In this document: positions 27,404 to 35,874 of the stretch, piece after piece | Layout: each line of letters starts with the position of its first letter | Numbering within the stretch: the stretch's first letter is position 1 | DNA from: Nannocystis punicea | Lineage (GTDB): Bacteria > Myxococcota_A > Polyangia > Nannocystales > Nannocystaceae | Length of the DNA: 64,000 nt | Direction: 5' to 3' | NCBI RefSeq assembly: GCF_026965555.1 | Contig: NZ_CP114040.1 | Span: 5,394,001 to 5,458,000 of the forward strand | The notes under the pieces: generated by a model | Databases searched by the model: none | What the model was told of the DNA's origin: nothing | The model's input: only the letters and a program-made list of their open reading frames with translations | Program-made: the position numbers and the translations under genes

Positions 27404-28114
27404 ATGGGCCTCCTGATCGTCATCGACGGGCCTGCGGGCGCGGGAAAGAGCACGGTCGCGCGCCGCGTGGCGCAGCACTTCGGACTGCCGGTGCTCGACA
27501 CCGGCGCCATCTACCGCACGCTGGCGCTGGCGGCCCGCGAGCGCGGGATCGCCTGGAGCGACGAGCCCGGGCTGGTGGCGCTGGCCGCGGGCTTGCCGAT
27601 CCGCTTCGAGGCGGCGACGGAAGCCGGCGGCCCGCGGGTGCTCTACGACGGGCGAGACGTCACGCAGGCGATCCGGACGCCGGAGATCTCCGAGGGCTCG
27701 TCGCAGGTGTCGGCGCTGCCGGCGGTCAGGGCGAGCCTGCTGGAGATCCAGCGCCGCCTCGGCCGGGACGGCTGCGTGGCCGAAGGTCGCGACCTCGGGA
27801 CGGTGGTGTTCCCCGATGCACCGCACAAGTTCTTCCTCACGGCCAGCGACGCCGTCCGCGCCGCCCGACGTCAGGCCGAGCTCGAGGGCGCCGCACTGGC
27901 GGACGTCCTGCGCGACCTCAACCGGCGTGACGAACGCGATCGGTCCCGGGCCACAGCCCCCATGACCCGGGCGGAGGACGCCGTTCTCGTCGATTCCAGC
28001 GACCTCGACGCCGACGCGGTGGTGGCCGCCATCGTCGACACGGTCACGTCCAGGCTCTCAGGGCCCGGCGGGGCCGCCGGCGGGCCGGTTGACGGGTCGC
28101 CGAAAAGCGCCTAG
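27404..28114 (+). CDS. cmk: Cytidylate kinase
   Basis: A 236-residue P-loop kinase phosphorylating CMP and dCMP. IDGPAGAGKSTVARRVAQHF is the nucleotide-binding loop; LDTGAIYRTLALAA and YDGRDVTQAIRTPEIS, then GCVAEGRDLGTVVFPDAPHKF are the substrate-binding segments and RRQAELEG the lid. The C-terminal Gly-rich tail (SGPGGAAGGPVDG) is not part of the family core. ATG at 27404 is preferred; a GTG at 27398 is possible. The cmk-rpsA order is widely conserved in bacteria, and rpsA follows here after 115 bases. Confidence 0.94.
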   Translation: MGLLIVIDGPAGAGKSTVARRVAQHFGLPVLDTGAIYRTLALAARERGIAWSDEPGLVALAAGLPIRFEAATEAGGPRVLYDGRDVTQAIRTPEISEGSSQVSALPAVRASLLEIQRRLGRDGCVAEGRDLGTVVFPDAPHKFFLTASDAVRAARRQAELEGAALADVLRDLNRRDERDRSRATAPMTRAEDAVLVDSSDLDADAVVAAIVDTVTSRLSGPGGAAGGPVDGSPKSA

Positions 28115-28229
28115 CTTCCCCCCGCTCGCGTAGGCCAGGGTGGCGTGCGTCGTGCGTGACCGCCAGGTCACGTCACGAGGCCCAAACACTCAAGAGCCAG
28201 CGCGGGTTGGAAGGAACTTTCACCCCAAC

Positions 28230-29942
28230 ATGCAAGAGCAACACAACCTGCGCGCCGAGGGAGACGACGACTTCGCGGCGCTCTTCGAGAAGAACACCCA
28301 GGAAAATCCAGAGATTCGTGAAGGCACGATCGTCCTGGGGACCATCGTCGATGTGATCGGCGAGTACGCAGTCGTCGACGTCGGTTGCAAGGCCGAGGGC
28401 CAGGTGCCGCTGCGCGAGTTCGCCGAGGAGGACGGCACGATCAACGTCCGCGTCGGCGACAAGATCGAGGTCCTTCTCGAGGCACAAGAGGACAACAACG
28501 GCCTCGTGGTCCTGTCGAAGGACAAGGCCCGCAAGCGCAAGGTGTGGGACGAGATCCAGTCGGCGTGCGAGGCCGAGGGTCTGGTCCGCGGCACCATCCA
28601 GGCGCGCGTGAAGGGCGGCCTCGCGGTGCTGCTGCAGGGCGGCGTGAAGGCGTTCTTGCCGGGGAGCCAGGTCGATCTGCGGCCCGTCCGCAACCTCGAC
28701 ACCTTCATCGGCAAGGACTTCGACTTCAAGATCATCAAGTTCAACAAGAAGCGCGGCAACATCGTGCTGTCGCGCCGGGTGCTGCTCGAGGCGGAGCGCG
28801 CCAACCTCAAGAGCGACACGCTCAACCGGCTGCAAGAGGGCGAGATCGTCGAGGGCGTGGTCAAGAACCTCACCGACTACGGCGCCTTCATCGACCTCGG
28901 CGGCATCGACGGCCTGCTCCACATCACGGACATGTCGTGGGGCCGCGTCAACCACCCGAGCGAGCTGTTCCAGGTCGGCGACAAGGTCCGCGTCAAGGTC
29001 CTCAAGTTCAACTCGGACTCGGAGCGCGTCAGCCTCGGCCTCAAGCAGATCACCGCGGACCCGTGGGTCAACGCCGAGCAGCGTTACATCCCCGGCACCG
29101 TGGTCGAGGGCAAGGTCGTCAGCATCAAGGACTACGGCGCCTTCATCGAGCTCGAGGAGGGCATCGAGGGCCTGGTCCACGTGTCCGAGATGTCCTGGAC
29201 GCGCCAGATCAAGAACCCGAAGCAGATCCTCAAGATCGGCGATCAGGTCCGCGCGGTGGTCCTCGACATCGACGTGTCGCAGAACCGCATCTCCCTCGGC
29301 ATGAAGCAGCTCGAGGAGAACCCGTACGACAAGGTGCTCGAGACCTACCCGCCGGGCACCATCGTCGAGGGCGTGGTCCGCAACATCGCCGACTTCGGCG
29401 TGTTCGTCGAGCTCGAGCCCGGCATCGACGGCCTCGTGCACATCACGGACCTCAGCTGGACGCAGCGGGTCCGCCACCCGAGCGAGCTGTTCAAGAAGGG
29501 CGACCGCGTCCGCGCGATGGTCCTGAACATCGACAACTCGGGCGAGAAGCCGAAGATCAGCCTCGGCCTCAAGCAGCTCGCGCAGGACCCGTGGGACCGG
29601 ATCCCGTACGACTACCCGATCGGCAAGATCATCGAGGTCAAGATCCTCAAGCTGACCGACTTCGGCGCGTTCGCCGAGCTCGAGCCCGGCATCGAGGGCC
29701 TCATCCACATCTCGGAGATCAGCGAGGAGCGCATCGAGGACCCCCGCTCGGTGCTCGAGCCGAACCAGCGCGTGCGCGCGGAGCTCATCCAGATGGATCC
29801 GGGCGAGCGCAAGATCGGCCTGTCGATCAAGAGCGCCAAGCGCCAGGACGAGCTCGCCGACGCCCAGGGCTACGCCAACGCCAGCGAGGCCGGCGCGACC
29901 CTCGGCGACGTGTTCGCCAACAAGTTCCGCGACCGCACGTAG
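28230..29942 (+). CDS. rpsA: 30S ribosomal protein S1
   Basis: A 570-residue protein with six S1 RNA-binding domains: ENPEIREGTIVLGTIVDVIG opens the first, and later ones share GxVxxxxDYGAFIDLGGIDGL and the HITDMSWGRVNHPSE type of motif. S1 binds mRNA on the small subunit. The ATG at 28230 (MQEQHNL) has a Shine-Dalgarno sequence AAGGAA at 28211; a GTG at 28140 would add 30 unlikely residues. Domain count and length match proteobacterial S1. Confidence 0.95.
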   Translation: MQEQHNLRAEGDDDFAALFEKNTQENPEIREGTIVLGTIVDVIGEYAVVDVGCKAEGQVPLREFAEEDGTINVRVGDKIEVLLEAQEDNNGLVVLSKDKARKRKVWDEIQSACEAEGLVRGTIQARVKGGLAVLLQGGVKAFLPGSQVDLRPVRNLDTFIGKDFDFKIIKFNKKRGNIVLSRRVLLEAERANLKSDTLNRLQEGEIVEGVVKNLTDYGAFIDLGGIDGLLHITDMSWGRVNHPSELFQVGDKVRVKVLKFNSDSERVSLGLKQITADPWVNAEQRYIPGTVVEGKVVSIKDYGAFIELEEGIEGLVHVSEMSWTRQIKNPKQILKIGDQVRAVVLDIDVSQNRISLGMKQLEENPYDKVLETYPPGTIVEGVVRNIADFGVFVELEPGIDGLVHITDLSWTQRVRHPSELFKKGDRVRAMVLNIDNSGEKPKISLGLKQLAQDPWDRIPYDYPIGKIIEVKILKLTDFGAFAELEPGIEGLIHISEISEERIEDPRSVLEPNQRVRAELIQMDPGERKIGLSIKSAKRQDELADAQGYANASEAGATLGDVFANKFRDRT

Positions 29943-29975
29943 TCGCGGGCCCGCATCGCGGGACGTGAGCTCGCG

Positions 29976-30006
29976 GGCGCCGACCACCGTAGGGTGGTGG
30001 CGCCGG
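29976..30006. terminator. GC-rich hairpin after rpsA
   Basis: GGCGCCGACCACC pairs with GGTGGTGGCGCC across a short GTA loop, with one bulged base. It lies about 35 bases beyond the rpsA stop. There is no U-tract. It could terminate transcription or shape the leader of ribH. Confidence 0.4.
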
Positions 30007-30142
30007 CGAGCACGACATCGAAGGCTCCGTCTGAATCCGCGGTCTCCGCGGGCGCAGCGGGGCCTTCGCTGCTTGTGTGCGCTGCCTGCAGCGTGCGCGA
30101 CGGCGCTTGATCGCTCCACGAAGTCGGGGTAAGCCGCCGGAC

Positions 30143-30670
30143 ATGGCCGAGGTTCTGGCGAAGGTGCAGACGATCGAGGGCACGCTCGACGCGGCGGGGC
30201 TGCGGCTGGCCATCGTCGTCAGCCGGTTCAACAACTTCATCACCGACCGCTTGCTCGAGGGGGCCGTCGACGCGCTGGTGCGCTCCGGGGCTCGTCCCGA
30301 GGACATCACCGTGGTGCGCTGCCCGGGCGCGTTCGAGATCCCGATGGTCGTCGGCCAGGTGCTGTCGGCCAAGAGCTACGACGCGGTGATCACTCTCGGC
30401 TGCCTGATCCGCGGCGACACCGTGCACTTCGATCTGATCGCCGCCGAGTGCACGCGCGGCGTGTCGCAGATGGCGCTCGCGTTCGAGGTGCCGGTGACGT
30501 TCGGCGTGCTGACGACCGACACGCTCGAGCAGGCGATCCATCGCGCGGGCGCCAAGGCCGGCAACAAGGGCGCGGAGGCGGCGATGGCGGCGGTCGAGCA
30601 GGTCCGCCTGTACCGCGAGATCGCGGCGCGCGGGGCGGCCGACGCCCAGACCGAGGCCTCCGGTGGCTGA
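30143..30670 (+). CDS. ribH: 6,7-dimethyl-8-ribityllumazine synthase
   Basis: A 175-residue lumazine synthase making the precursor of riboflavin. VVSRFNNFITDRLLEGAVDA, CPGAFEIPMVVGQVL, GCLIRGDTVHFDLIAAECTR and TFGVLTTDTLEQAIHRAGAK are the family's active-site segments in order. The ATG at 30143 (MAEVLAKV) replaces an upstream start. Its stop overlaps the nusB start, the usual ribH-nusB arrangement. No FMN riboswitch is evident upstream. Confidence 0.94.
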   Translation: MAEVLAKVQTIEGTLDAAGLRLAIVVSRFNNFITDRLLEGAVDALVRSGARPEDITVVRCPGAFEIPMVVGQVLSAKSYDAVITLGCLIRGDTVHFDLIAAECTRGVSQMALAFEVPVTFGVLTTDTLEQAIHRAGAKAGNKGAEAAMAAVEQVRLYREIAARGAADAQTEASGG

Positions 30671-31154
30671 CGCGAAGCAGCGGCACCCGCACCGGGCGCA
30701 CGGGCGAGAGGTGGCGTTGCTGGCGCTGTGTCACCTCGAGTCGTATCGCCCCGACGAGCGCGCGCGGGCGCTCGAGCTGTTCTGGGCCCACGTGCCGGCC
30801 GAGGCCGGCGACGGCGGCCAGGAGCTGCGCGGCTGGTTGGGCGATCCCAAGGTCGTCGAGTTTGCGCGCCGTCTGCTGGCGGCGAGCAGCGAGCGCGCGG
30901 CGGAGATCGACGCGGCCATCGAGGCGACGTCGCGCTCGTGGCGGCTGGCGCGGATGGACCGCGTCGACCGCAACGTGCTGCGCCTGGTCGGCGCGGAGAG
31001 CCTCGGCCTGTCCGAAACACCACGTGCGGTGATCGTCTCCGAGGCGGTCCGCATGGCGGCCCGCTACGGCAGCGAGCGCAGCGCGCCGTTCGTCAACGGC
31101 GTCGCGCAGGCGCTGGCGGCCAAGCTGCGCGGCGAGACCCGCGAAGAGGCGTAG
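30663..31154 (+). CDS. nusB: Transcription antitermination factor NusB
   Basis: A 163-residue all-helical protein of the NusB family: RAHGREVALLALCHLESYRP, then SWRLARMDRVDRNVLRLVGA, then ETPRAVIVSEAVRMAARYGS and SAPFVNGVAQALAAKLR. NusB with NusE binds boxA RNA in rRNA antitermination. GTG at 30663 overlaps the ribH stop by eight bases. Length is slightly above the usual 140 residues because of a longer loop near residue 40. Confidence 0.92.
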   Translation: MADAKQRHPHRAHGREVALLALCHLESYRPDERARALELFWAHVPAEAGDGGQELRGWLGDPKVVEFARRLLAASSERAAEIDAAIEATSRSWRLARMDRVDRNVLRLVGAESLGLSETPRAVIVSEAVRMAARYGSERSAPFVNGVAQALAAKLRGETREEA

Positions 31155-31370
31155 TCGAAGCCGTTCCGCAGCGCGGCCGGAGCCGTCAGCGGCGTAGTTG
31201 GCGGACGGTCAGCAGCGTGGGACGGTGAGCGGCGTGGCTGGACGGCGATGGGGTTGCCGGTCCGAGGCGCGGCGCGGGGACCTGCGGTGACGCGGCGGGA
31301 CAGGTCTGCGCGCGCGCCGGCCGTACAGTTGTCCGCGCGGTGTCTGCGCAATTCCTGCCCCATCGCGGTG

Positions 31371-31400
31371 TTAAGGGGGACGGGCGTCCGGGCGTATACT
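31371..31400 (+). promoter_or_regulatory. Putative leaderless promoter of the chemosensory operon
   Basis: TTAAGG (31371-31376) and TATACT (31395-31400) are 18 bp apart, and the ATG of the first cheY gene starts at 31408, seven bases after the -10 box. Confidence 0.6.
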
Positions 31401-31407
31401 GGCCGAG

Positions 31408-31791
31408 ATGCCGATCCGCGCTCTGGTCGTCGATGACTCCGCGGCGATGAGGACCTTCGTCAGCTCGGTCCTGGAGTCGACCGGTGAGTTCGACGTCGAC
31501 GAGGTGGGGCATGGGTTCGAGGCCATACGCCTGTTGCCTCGAGGCGACTACGCCCTGTTCGTGTTCGACGTGAACATGCCCGACTTCAACGGGATCGAGC
31601 TGATCCGGGCCGTGCGCGAGCAGGCCCGCTACTCGCGGACGCCGCTGGTGGTGATGACCACCGAGGGCCGCCTCGGCGACGTCGAGCGCGCGCGCCAGGC
31701 CGGAGCGCAGGTGGTGATCACCAAGCCGTTCACCCCCGCGGGCCTGCTCGAGGCGGTCGCACAGGCGCGGGCGCTCGGAGGCGGGGATTGA
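31408..31791 (+). CDS. CheY-like single-domain response regulator (first gene)
   Basis: A 127-residue receiver domain with the acidic pair VVDDS near residue 9, the phospho-acceptor Asp in LFVFDVNMPDFNG, the Thr of VVMTTEG and the Lys of VITKPFT. It lacks an output domain, as in CheY. It opens a ten-gene chemosensory operon. Its stop overlaps the TTG start of cheA (TTGA), so translation is coupled. It probably receives phosphate from the CheA next door. Confidence 0.92.
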   Translation: MPIRALVVDDSAAMRTFVSSVLESTGEFDVDEVGHGFEAIRLLPRGDYALFVFDVNMPDFNGIELIRAVREQARYSRTPLVVMTTEGRLGDVERARQAGAQVVITKPFTPAGLLEAVAQARALGGGD

Positions 31792-33975
31792 CGAGCATCG
31801 ACCAGAACGCCGCCGAGTTCATCGCCGAGGCGCAGGAGATCATCGAGACCTTCTCGCGCACGCTGCTCGAGCTCGAGGCGCAGTCGCGCGGGAGCGGGCC
31901 GGAGCCCGACCTGATCAACGCGGCGTTCCGGGCGATCCACTCCCTCAAGGGCCTCGCCGGTCTGTTCGGGGCGGCGGCCATCGGCGGGCTGGCCCACAGC
32001 CTCGAGAACACCCTCGACAGCCTGCGCCTCGGCAAGCTCGACCTGTCGCGCCCGGTGCTCGACGTGCTGTTCGAGGCGATCGAGGTGTTCGGCCGCCTGC
32101 TCGCGCCGCAGGGCGAGGAGGGCGGCGGCGAGGTCGACACCGAGCCGGTGCTGACGCGGCTGCGCCAGCTCGGCGAGCGCGAGGCGGAGTCGACTGGCCC
32201 TCAGGACAGCCTCGAGTGGGTCGGCGAGAACATCCTCAGCGTGCTCACGGAGTACGAGGAGCACCGGCTGCGCGAGAACATCAAGGCCGGGCGCAACCTG
32301 TACCGCGTCCACGCCAAGTTCGACATCATGCAGATCGATGTCGGCCTCGAGCAGCTGAAGGACAAGATGAAGGGCTACGGGGAGGTCATCACCTACCTCC
32401 CCAGCGCCGACGGCTCGTCCGACGACGCGATCGAGCTCGACATCCTGCTCGGCTCGAAGGGCAGCCTCGGCGAGATCAACGGGGCGCTGGCCAACCCCGA
32501 CGTCACGGTCCACCGGCTCACGCCCGCGGGTGATGCCCCCGCGCCGCCGCCGACGCCCGGTCGCCAGGCGCCTCCGCCGGCGGCGGCCAAGCCTGCTCCT
32601 CCGGTCATGTCCGAAGGGACATCCAGGCGCGCCGAGCCGCCGCCGCGGACGGGGCCGACGCCGTCGCGCACCGTGGTGACGACCACGGAGGAGCCGGACC
32701 CCACCAGCGCGGCGTCGAGCGAGGCGAGCCTCCGCAGCCTGAGCCAGACGGTCCGGGTCGACCTGCGCCGGCTCGACGTGCTGATGAACCTGGTCGGCGA
32801 GCTGGGCCTGGTCCAGGCCAACCTGACCGGGGTGCTCGACGAGCTGCGCCAGCTCGATCACAGCGCCGACGTGTCGCGCGAGCTGCGGGTCCAGATCCGC
32901 GACATGCACCGCAAGCTGGCGCTGCTGCAGCAGGGCATCCTCGACGTCCGCATGGTCCCGATCGGCCAGGTGTTCGACAAGCTGGCCCGCGTGGTCCGCA
33001 AGCTGAGCCGCGACCTCGACAAGGAGATCCGCCTGGTCATCTCGGGCGCGGAGACGGTGCTCGACAAATTGATCGTCGAGGAGCTGTCCGACCCGCTGAT
33101 GCACATGATCCGCAACTGCATCGACCACGGCATCGAGCCGGCGTCCGAGCGCGTGGCCATGGGCAAGCTGCCGGGCGGGGAGGATCGAGCTGCGCGCGTT
33201 CCAGAAGGGCAACCGCGTGGTCATCGAGGTCGAGGACGACGGCCGCGGGATGGACTGGATGAGGATCCGCGACGTCGCGGTCCGCCGCGGGCTCATCAAC
33301 GCCGAGGAGGCGGCCTCGCTGACGCCCGGCGAGGCGGTCAACCTGATCTTCCAGCCGGGCTTCAGCACCCGCGACGCGGCGACGGAGCTGTCGGGCCGCG
33401 GCGTCGGCATGGACATCGTCAAGACCAACATCGCCCGCCTGTCCGGCATGATCGACGTCAACACCGACCTCGGCCGCGGGACGATCTTCTCGATCACGCT
33501 GCCGGTGACCCTGGCGATCATCCAGGCGCTGGTCATCCAGTCGGCCGGGCACACGTTCTGCATCCCGCTCAACTCGGTGCTCGAGTCGATCATGGTCGAG
33601 ACCCGCGAGATCGGGACCGTGGAGGGCCACGAGGTCATCACCCTCGGCGGCCGCACGCTGCCGCTGTTGCAGCTGTCGCGCCTGTTCGGCCTGAAGCCGC
33701 TGCACAAGAACTACCGCGACCCGAACCGCCTCTACGTGGTGGTGGTCGGGCTGGCGCAGCACCGCGTCGGACTGGTGGTCGACGAGCTGCTCGGCCAGCA
33801 GGACGTGGTGATCAAGCCGCTCGGCAGCGCCGTCCGCAACGTGCCCGGCATCGCCGGCGCGACCGAGCTCGGGGCCAACCGCACGGTGCTGCTGCTCGAC
33901 GTCGGCCGGCTCGTCGACGAGGGCGTGCGCCAGTCGGACGCGGCCTACCAGATCGGAGGCGGGCATGTCCGGTGA
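31788..33975 (+). CDS. cheA: CheA histidine kinase, interrupted by a one-base frameshift
   Basis: The protein has an Hpt domain (FRAIHSLKGLAGLFG, His51), a dimerisation segment (LMNLVGELGLVQANLTG), a kinase domain (MHMIRNCIDHGIEP, DDGRGMDW, GRGVGMDIVK) and a CheW-like end. It phosphorylates the CheY and CheB proteins of this operon. The reading frame is lost at a GGGG run (33177-33180): removing one G gives PGGRIELRAFQKGN and restores the second half. This may be a sequencing error, a true inactivation or programmed slippage. The palindrome at 32606-32622 encodes MSEGTSRR in the linker after the Hpt region. TTG at 31788 is the start. The HATPase and CheW parts continue to 33975. Confidence 0.85.
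32606..32622. repeat. Dispersed palindrome inside cheA
   Basis: CATGTCC-GAAG-GGACAT, read as VMSEGTS in the Pro-rich linker between Hpt and dimerisation domains. Confidence 0.85.
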
Positions 33976-34531
33976 GCGCGAGGACCTGTGGCAGGCCTTG
34001 CTGCGCAGCGGCGAGGCGGTGGTCACCGACGAGGACTACGAGCACGGCTACAAGCGCGAGGTCCGGCAGGACCTGCAGCAGTACGTGACGTTCCGCGTCA
34101 GCGGCGAGGTCTACGGGCTGGCGATCCACGAGATCGAGGAGATCAGCAAGGTCTTCCAGACGACCCATGTGCCGCGCACGGCCGACTTCTTGCTCGGGAT
34201 CGGCAACGTCCGCGGCCGCATCATGCCGGTGATCGACCTGGCTCGCCGGCTGCGCCTGCGACCAGTGGAGCGCGGCCGGGCGGCCCGCGTGCTGATCGTG
34301 CACTTCAACGAGGAGCCCTACGGGCTGGTGGTCGACGAGGTCATGGACGTGATCCGGATCCCGCCCGAGGCGATGGAGGACAAGCCCGGCGGCCTGACGG
34401 GGGCGCGCGCCGAGTACATCCGCGCGCTCGGTCGCAACGGCAAGGAGCTGATCATCATCCTCCACCTGCCGGCGCTCCTCGACGCCAAGGACTTCGTCAA
34501 GACGACGATCTTCGAGGAGGGTCGCGCGTGA
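33965..34531 (+). CDS. CheW-like adaptor (first copy)
   Basis: A 188-residue protein: an N-terminal extension of about 30 residues, then a CheW domain (DLQQYVTFRVSGEVYGLAIH, GIGNVRGRIMPVIDLARRL, and YGLVVDEVMDVIRI). CheW links receptors to CheA. It starts 11 bases before the cheA stop and overlaps the second cheW by four bases. A hinge for palindrome DNA is absent here. Confidence 0.92.
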   Translation: MSGEREDLWQALLRSGEAVVTDEDYEHGYKREVRQDLQQYVTFRVSGEVYGLAIHEIEEISKVFQTTHVPRTADFLLGIGNVRGRIMPVIDLARRLRLRPVERGRAARVLIVHFNEEPYGLVVDEVMDVIRIPPEAMEDKPGGLTGARAEYIRALGRNGKELIIILHLPALLDAKDFVKTTIFEEGRA

Positions 34532-35145
34532 CCGACCTCCGCGACGCTCGAGACGGCCGCGGCAACGCGGGCGAGGAGGACCTCAAGGTCGCCGGCTTCT
34601 ACGTCGGCCCCGGCCTCTACGGCATCGAGATCATGCGGATCAAGGAGGTCATCCAGGCCCGCCCGTACCCGATCCGCCCGGTGCCGTACGCGCCGGCGAT
34701 CGTCGAGGGCGTGATCCAGCTGCGCGGGGTGGTCATCCCGGTGGTCGACCTGCGCCGCCGCTTCGGCGCGCCGATCGACCCGGCCATCGACCATCTCAAC
34801 AAGCTGATCATCGTCAGCGTCGCCGGCCGGATCGCGGGGCTCAAGGTCGACCGCGTGCTCGGCGAGCTGCGAGTGCCCGCGGGCGGCCTGCGACCGGCGC
34901 CGTCGATGCTGCGGCCCGAGCTCGATCGCAGCGCCGACGGCAACATCTTCAGCGGCGTGTCGCGCGCCCATCGGCACCGCGACACCTCGGAGAGTCGACG
35001 GCAGCCGCTGATCGGCCCCGATCGCCGGGCGCAGGCGCCGACGGCGGGGCACGGCCACTTCGCGGCGGCGGACGACCGCCACGCGGGCGAAGACATGGTG
35101 TTCGTGATCAACCTCGATGCGCTGCTGCGCACGGGGGGGAGGTAG
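34528..35145 (+). CDS. CheW-like adaptor (second copy)
   Basis: A 205-residue protein starting at GTG 34528, overlapping the first cheW by four bases (GTGA). The CheW core is clear: KVAGFYVGPGLYGIEIMRIK, EGVIQLRGVVIPVVDLRRRF and LIIVSVAGRIAGLKVDRVLG. A less conserved 70-residue tail with His/Asp follows and ends in MVFVINLDALLRTGGR. Two different CheW proteins suggest either two receptor inputs or a divided adaptor role. Confidence 0.9.
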   Translation: MTDLRDARDGRGNAGEEDLKVAGFYVGPGLYGIEIMRIKEVIQARPYPIRPVPYAPAIVEGVIQLRGVVIPVVDLRRRFGAPIDPAIDHLNKLIIVSVAGRIAGLKVDRVLGELRVPAGGLRPAPSMLRPELDRSADGNIFSGVSRAHRHRDTSESRRQPLIGPDRRAQAPTAGHGHFAAADDRHAGEDMVFVINLDALLRTGGR

Positions 35146-35151
35146 CGCGGG

Positions 35152-35874
35152 GTGAGCGAGGCGCAGGCGAGGCTCAAGATCCTGGTCGCCCACGAGCGAC
35201 TGGCGCTCGGGCAAGCGATCGGCCGCGTGTTGGCGGCGCAAGGGTTCGCGGCGGTCACCGTGACCGACACGGCGGCGGCGGAACAGGCGATGCGCGCCGA
35301 CATGTTCGCGGCGCTGGTGCTCGACGTGGCGCTGCCGGGCGGCAAGGCGTGCCACGAGCTGATCCAGCTGGCGAAGTTCGAGCTGCCGGCGCCGATCCCC
35401 GCGGTCGTGCTGGTGGCGTCGGTGTTCCGCAAGACCAGCTACAAGCGGCGGCCGACCCAGCTCTACGGCGCGGACGACTACGTCGAGATCCACCGCCTCG
35501 GCGATCAGTTGCCCGGCAAGCTGTGGCACCTGCTCGGCGGCGATCCGGCGGCGATGCCCGGGCTCGTCGAGGCCGAGGCGGTGCTGTCGACGATCCAGGA
35601 CGAGGGCGATCAGCGGCTGTTCGAGCAGCGCGGACGCACGCTGCGGCTGTCGGAGCTGATCGTCGCCGACCTGATCCTCTACGCCGGCGACCGCGTGCTC
35701 GCGGCCACGACCCAGGCCGAGGCGCGCGCGCTGCTGGCCAGCGACCTCGACGCGGCGCGCCAGCTGTTCCGGCAGATCAACCCGGTCCCCCTGGCGCCGG
35801 GCGTCGACCCGATCGGCGCCGCCTTCGACGACATGATGCGGATGTTCAACCTCGATCCCGGGGAGCCCCGATGA
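35152..35874 (+). CDS. Divergent receiver-domain protein
   Basis: A 240-residue protein starting at GTG 35152. Residues 1-130 resemble a receiver domain (LKILVAHERLALGQAIGRVL and ALVLDVALPGGKACHELIQL), with the candidate acceptor Asp in LVLDVALP but only one acidic residue instead of the usual pair near residue 10. The C-terminal 110 residues are helical (LRLSELIVADLILYAGDRV) and unassigned. Its stop overlaps the HEAT-gene start (ATGA). It may be a pseudo-receiver that scaffolds or a phosphate sink. Confidence 0.75.
   Translation: MSEAQARLKILVAHERLALGQAIGRVLAAQGFAAVTVTDTAAAEQAMRADMFAALVLDVALPGGKACHELIQLAKFELPAPIPAVVLVASVFRKTSYKRRPTQLYGADDYVEIHRLGDQLPGKLWHLLGGDPAAMPGLVEAEAVLSTIQDEGDQRLFEQRGRTLRLSELIVADLILYAGDRVLAATTQAEARALLASDLDAARQLFRQINPVPLAPGVDPIGAAFDDMMRMFNLDPGEPR

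Noticed and set aside
29943..30142. FMN riboswitch upstream of ribH
   Set aside because: The conserved RFN-element segments are not present; only a simple GC hairpin is visible.
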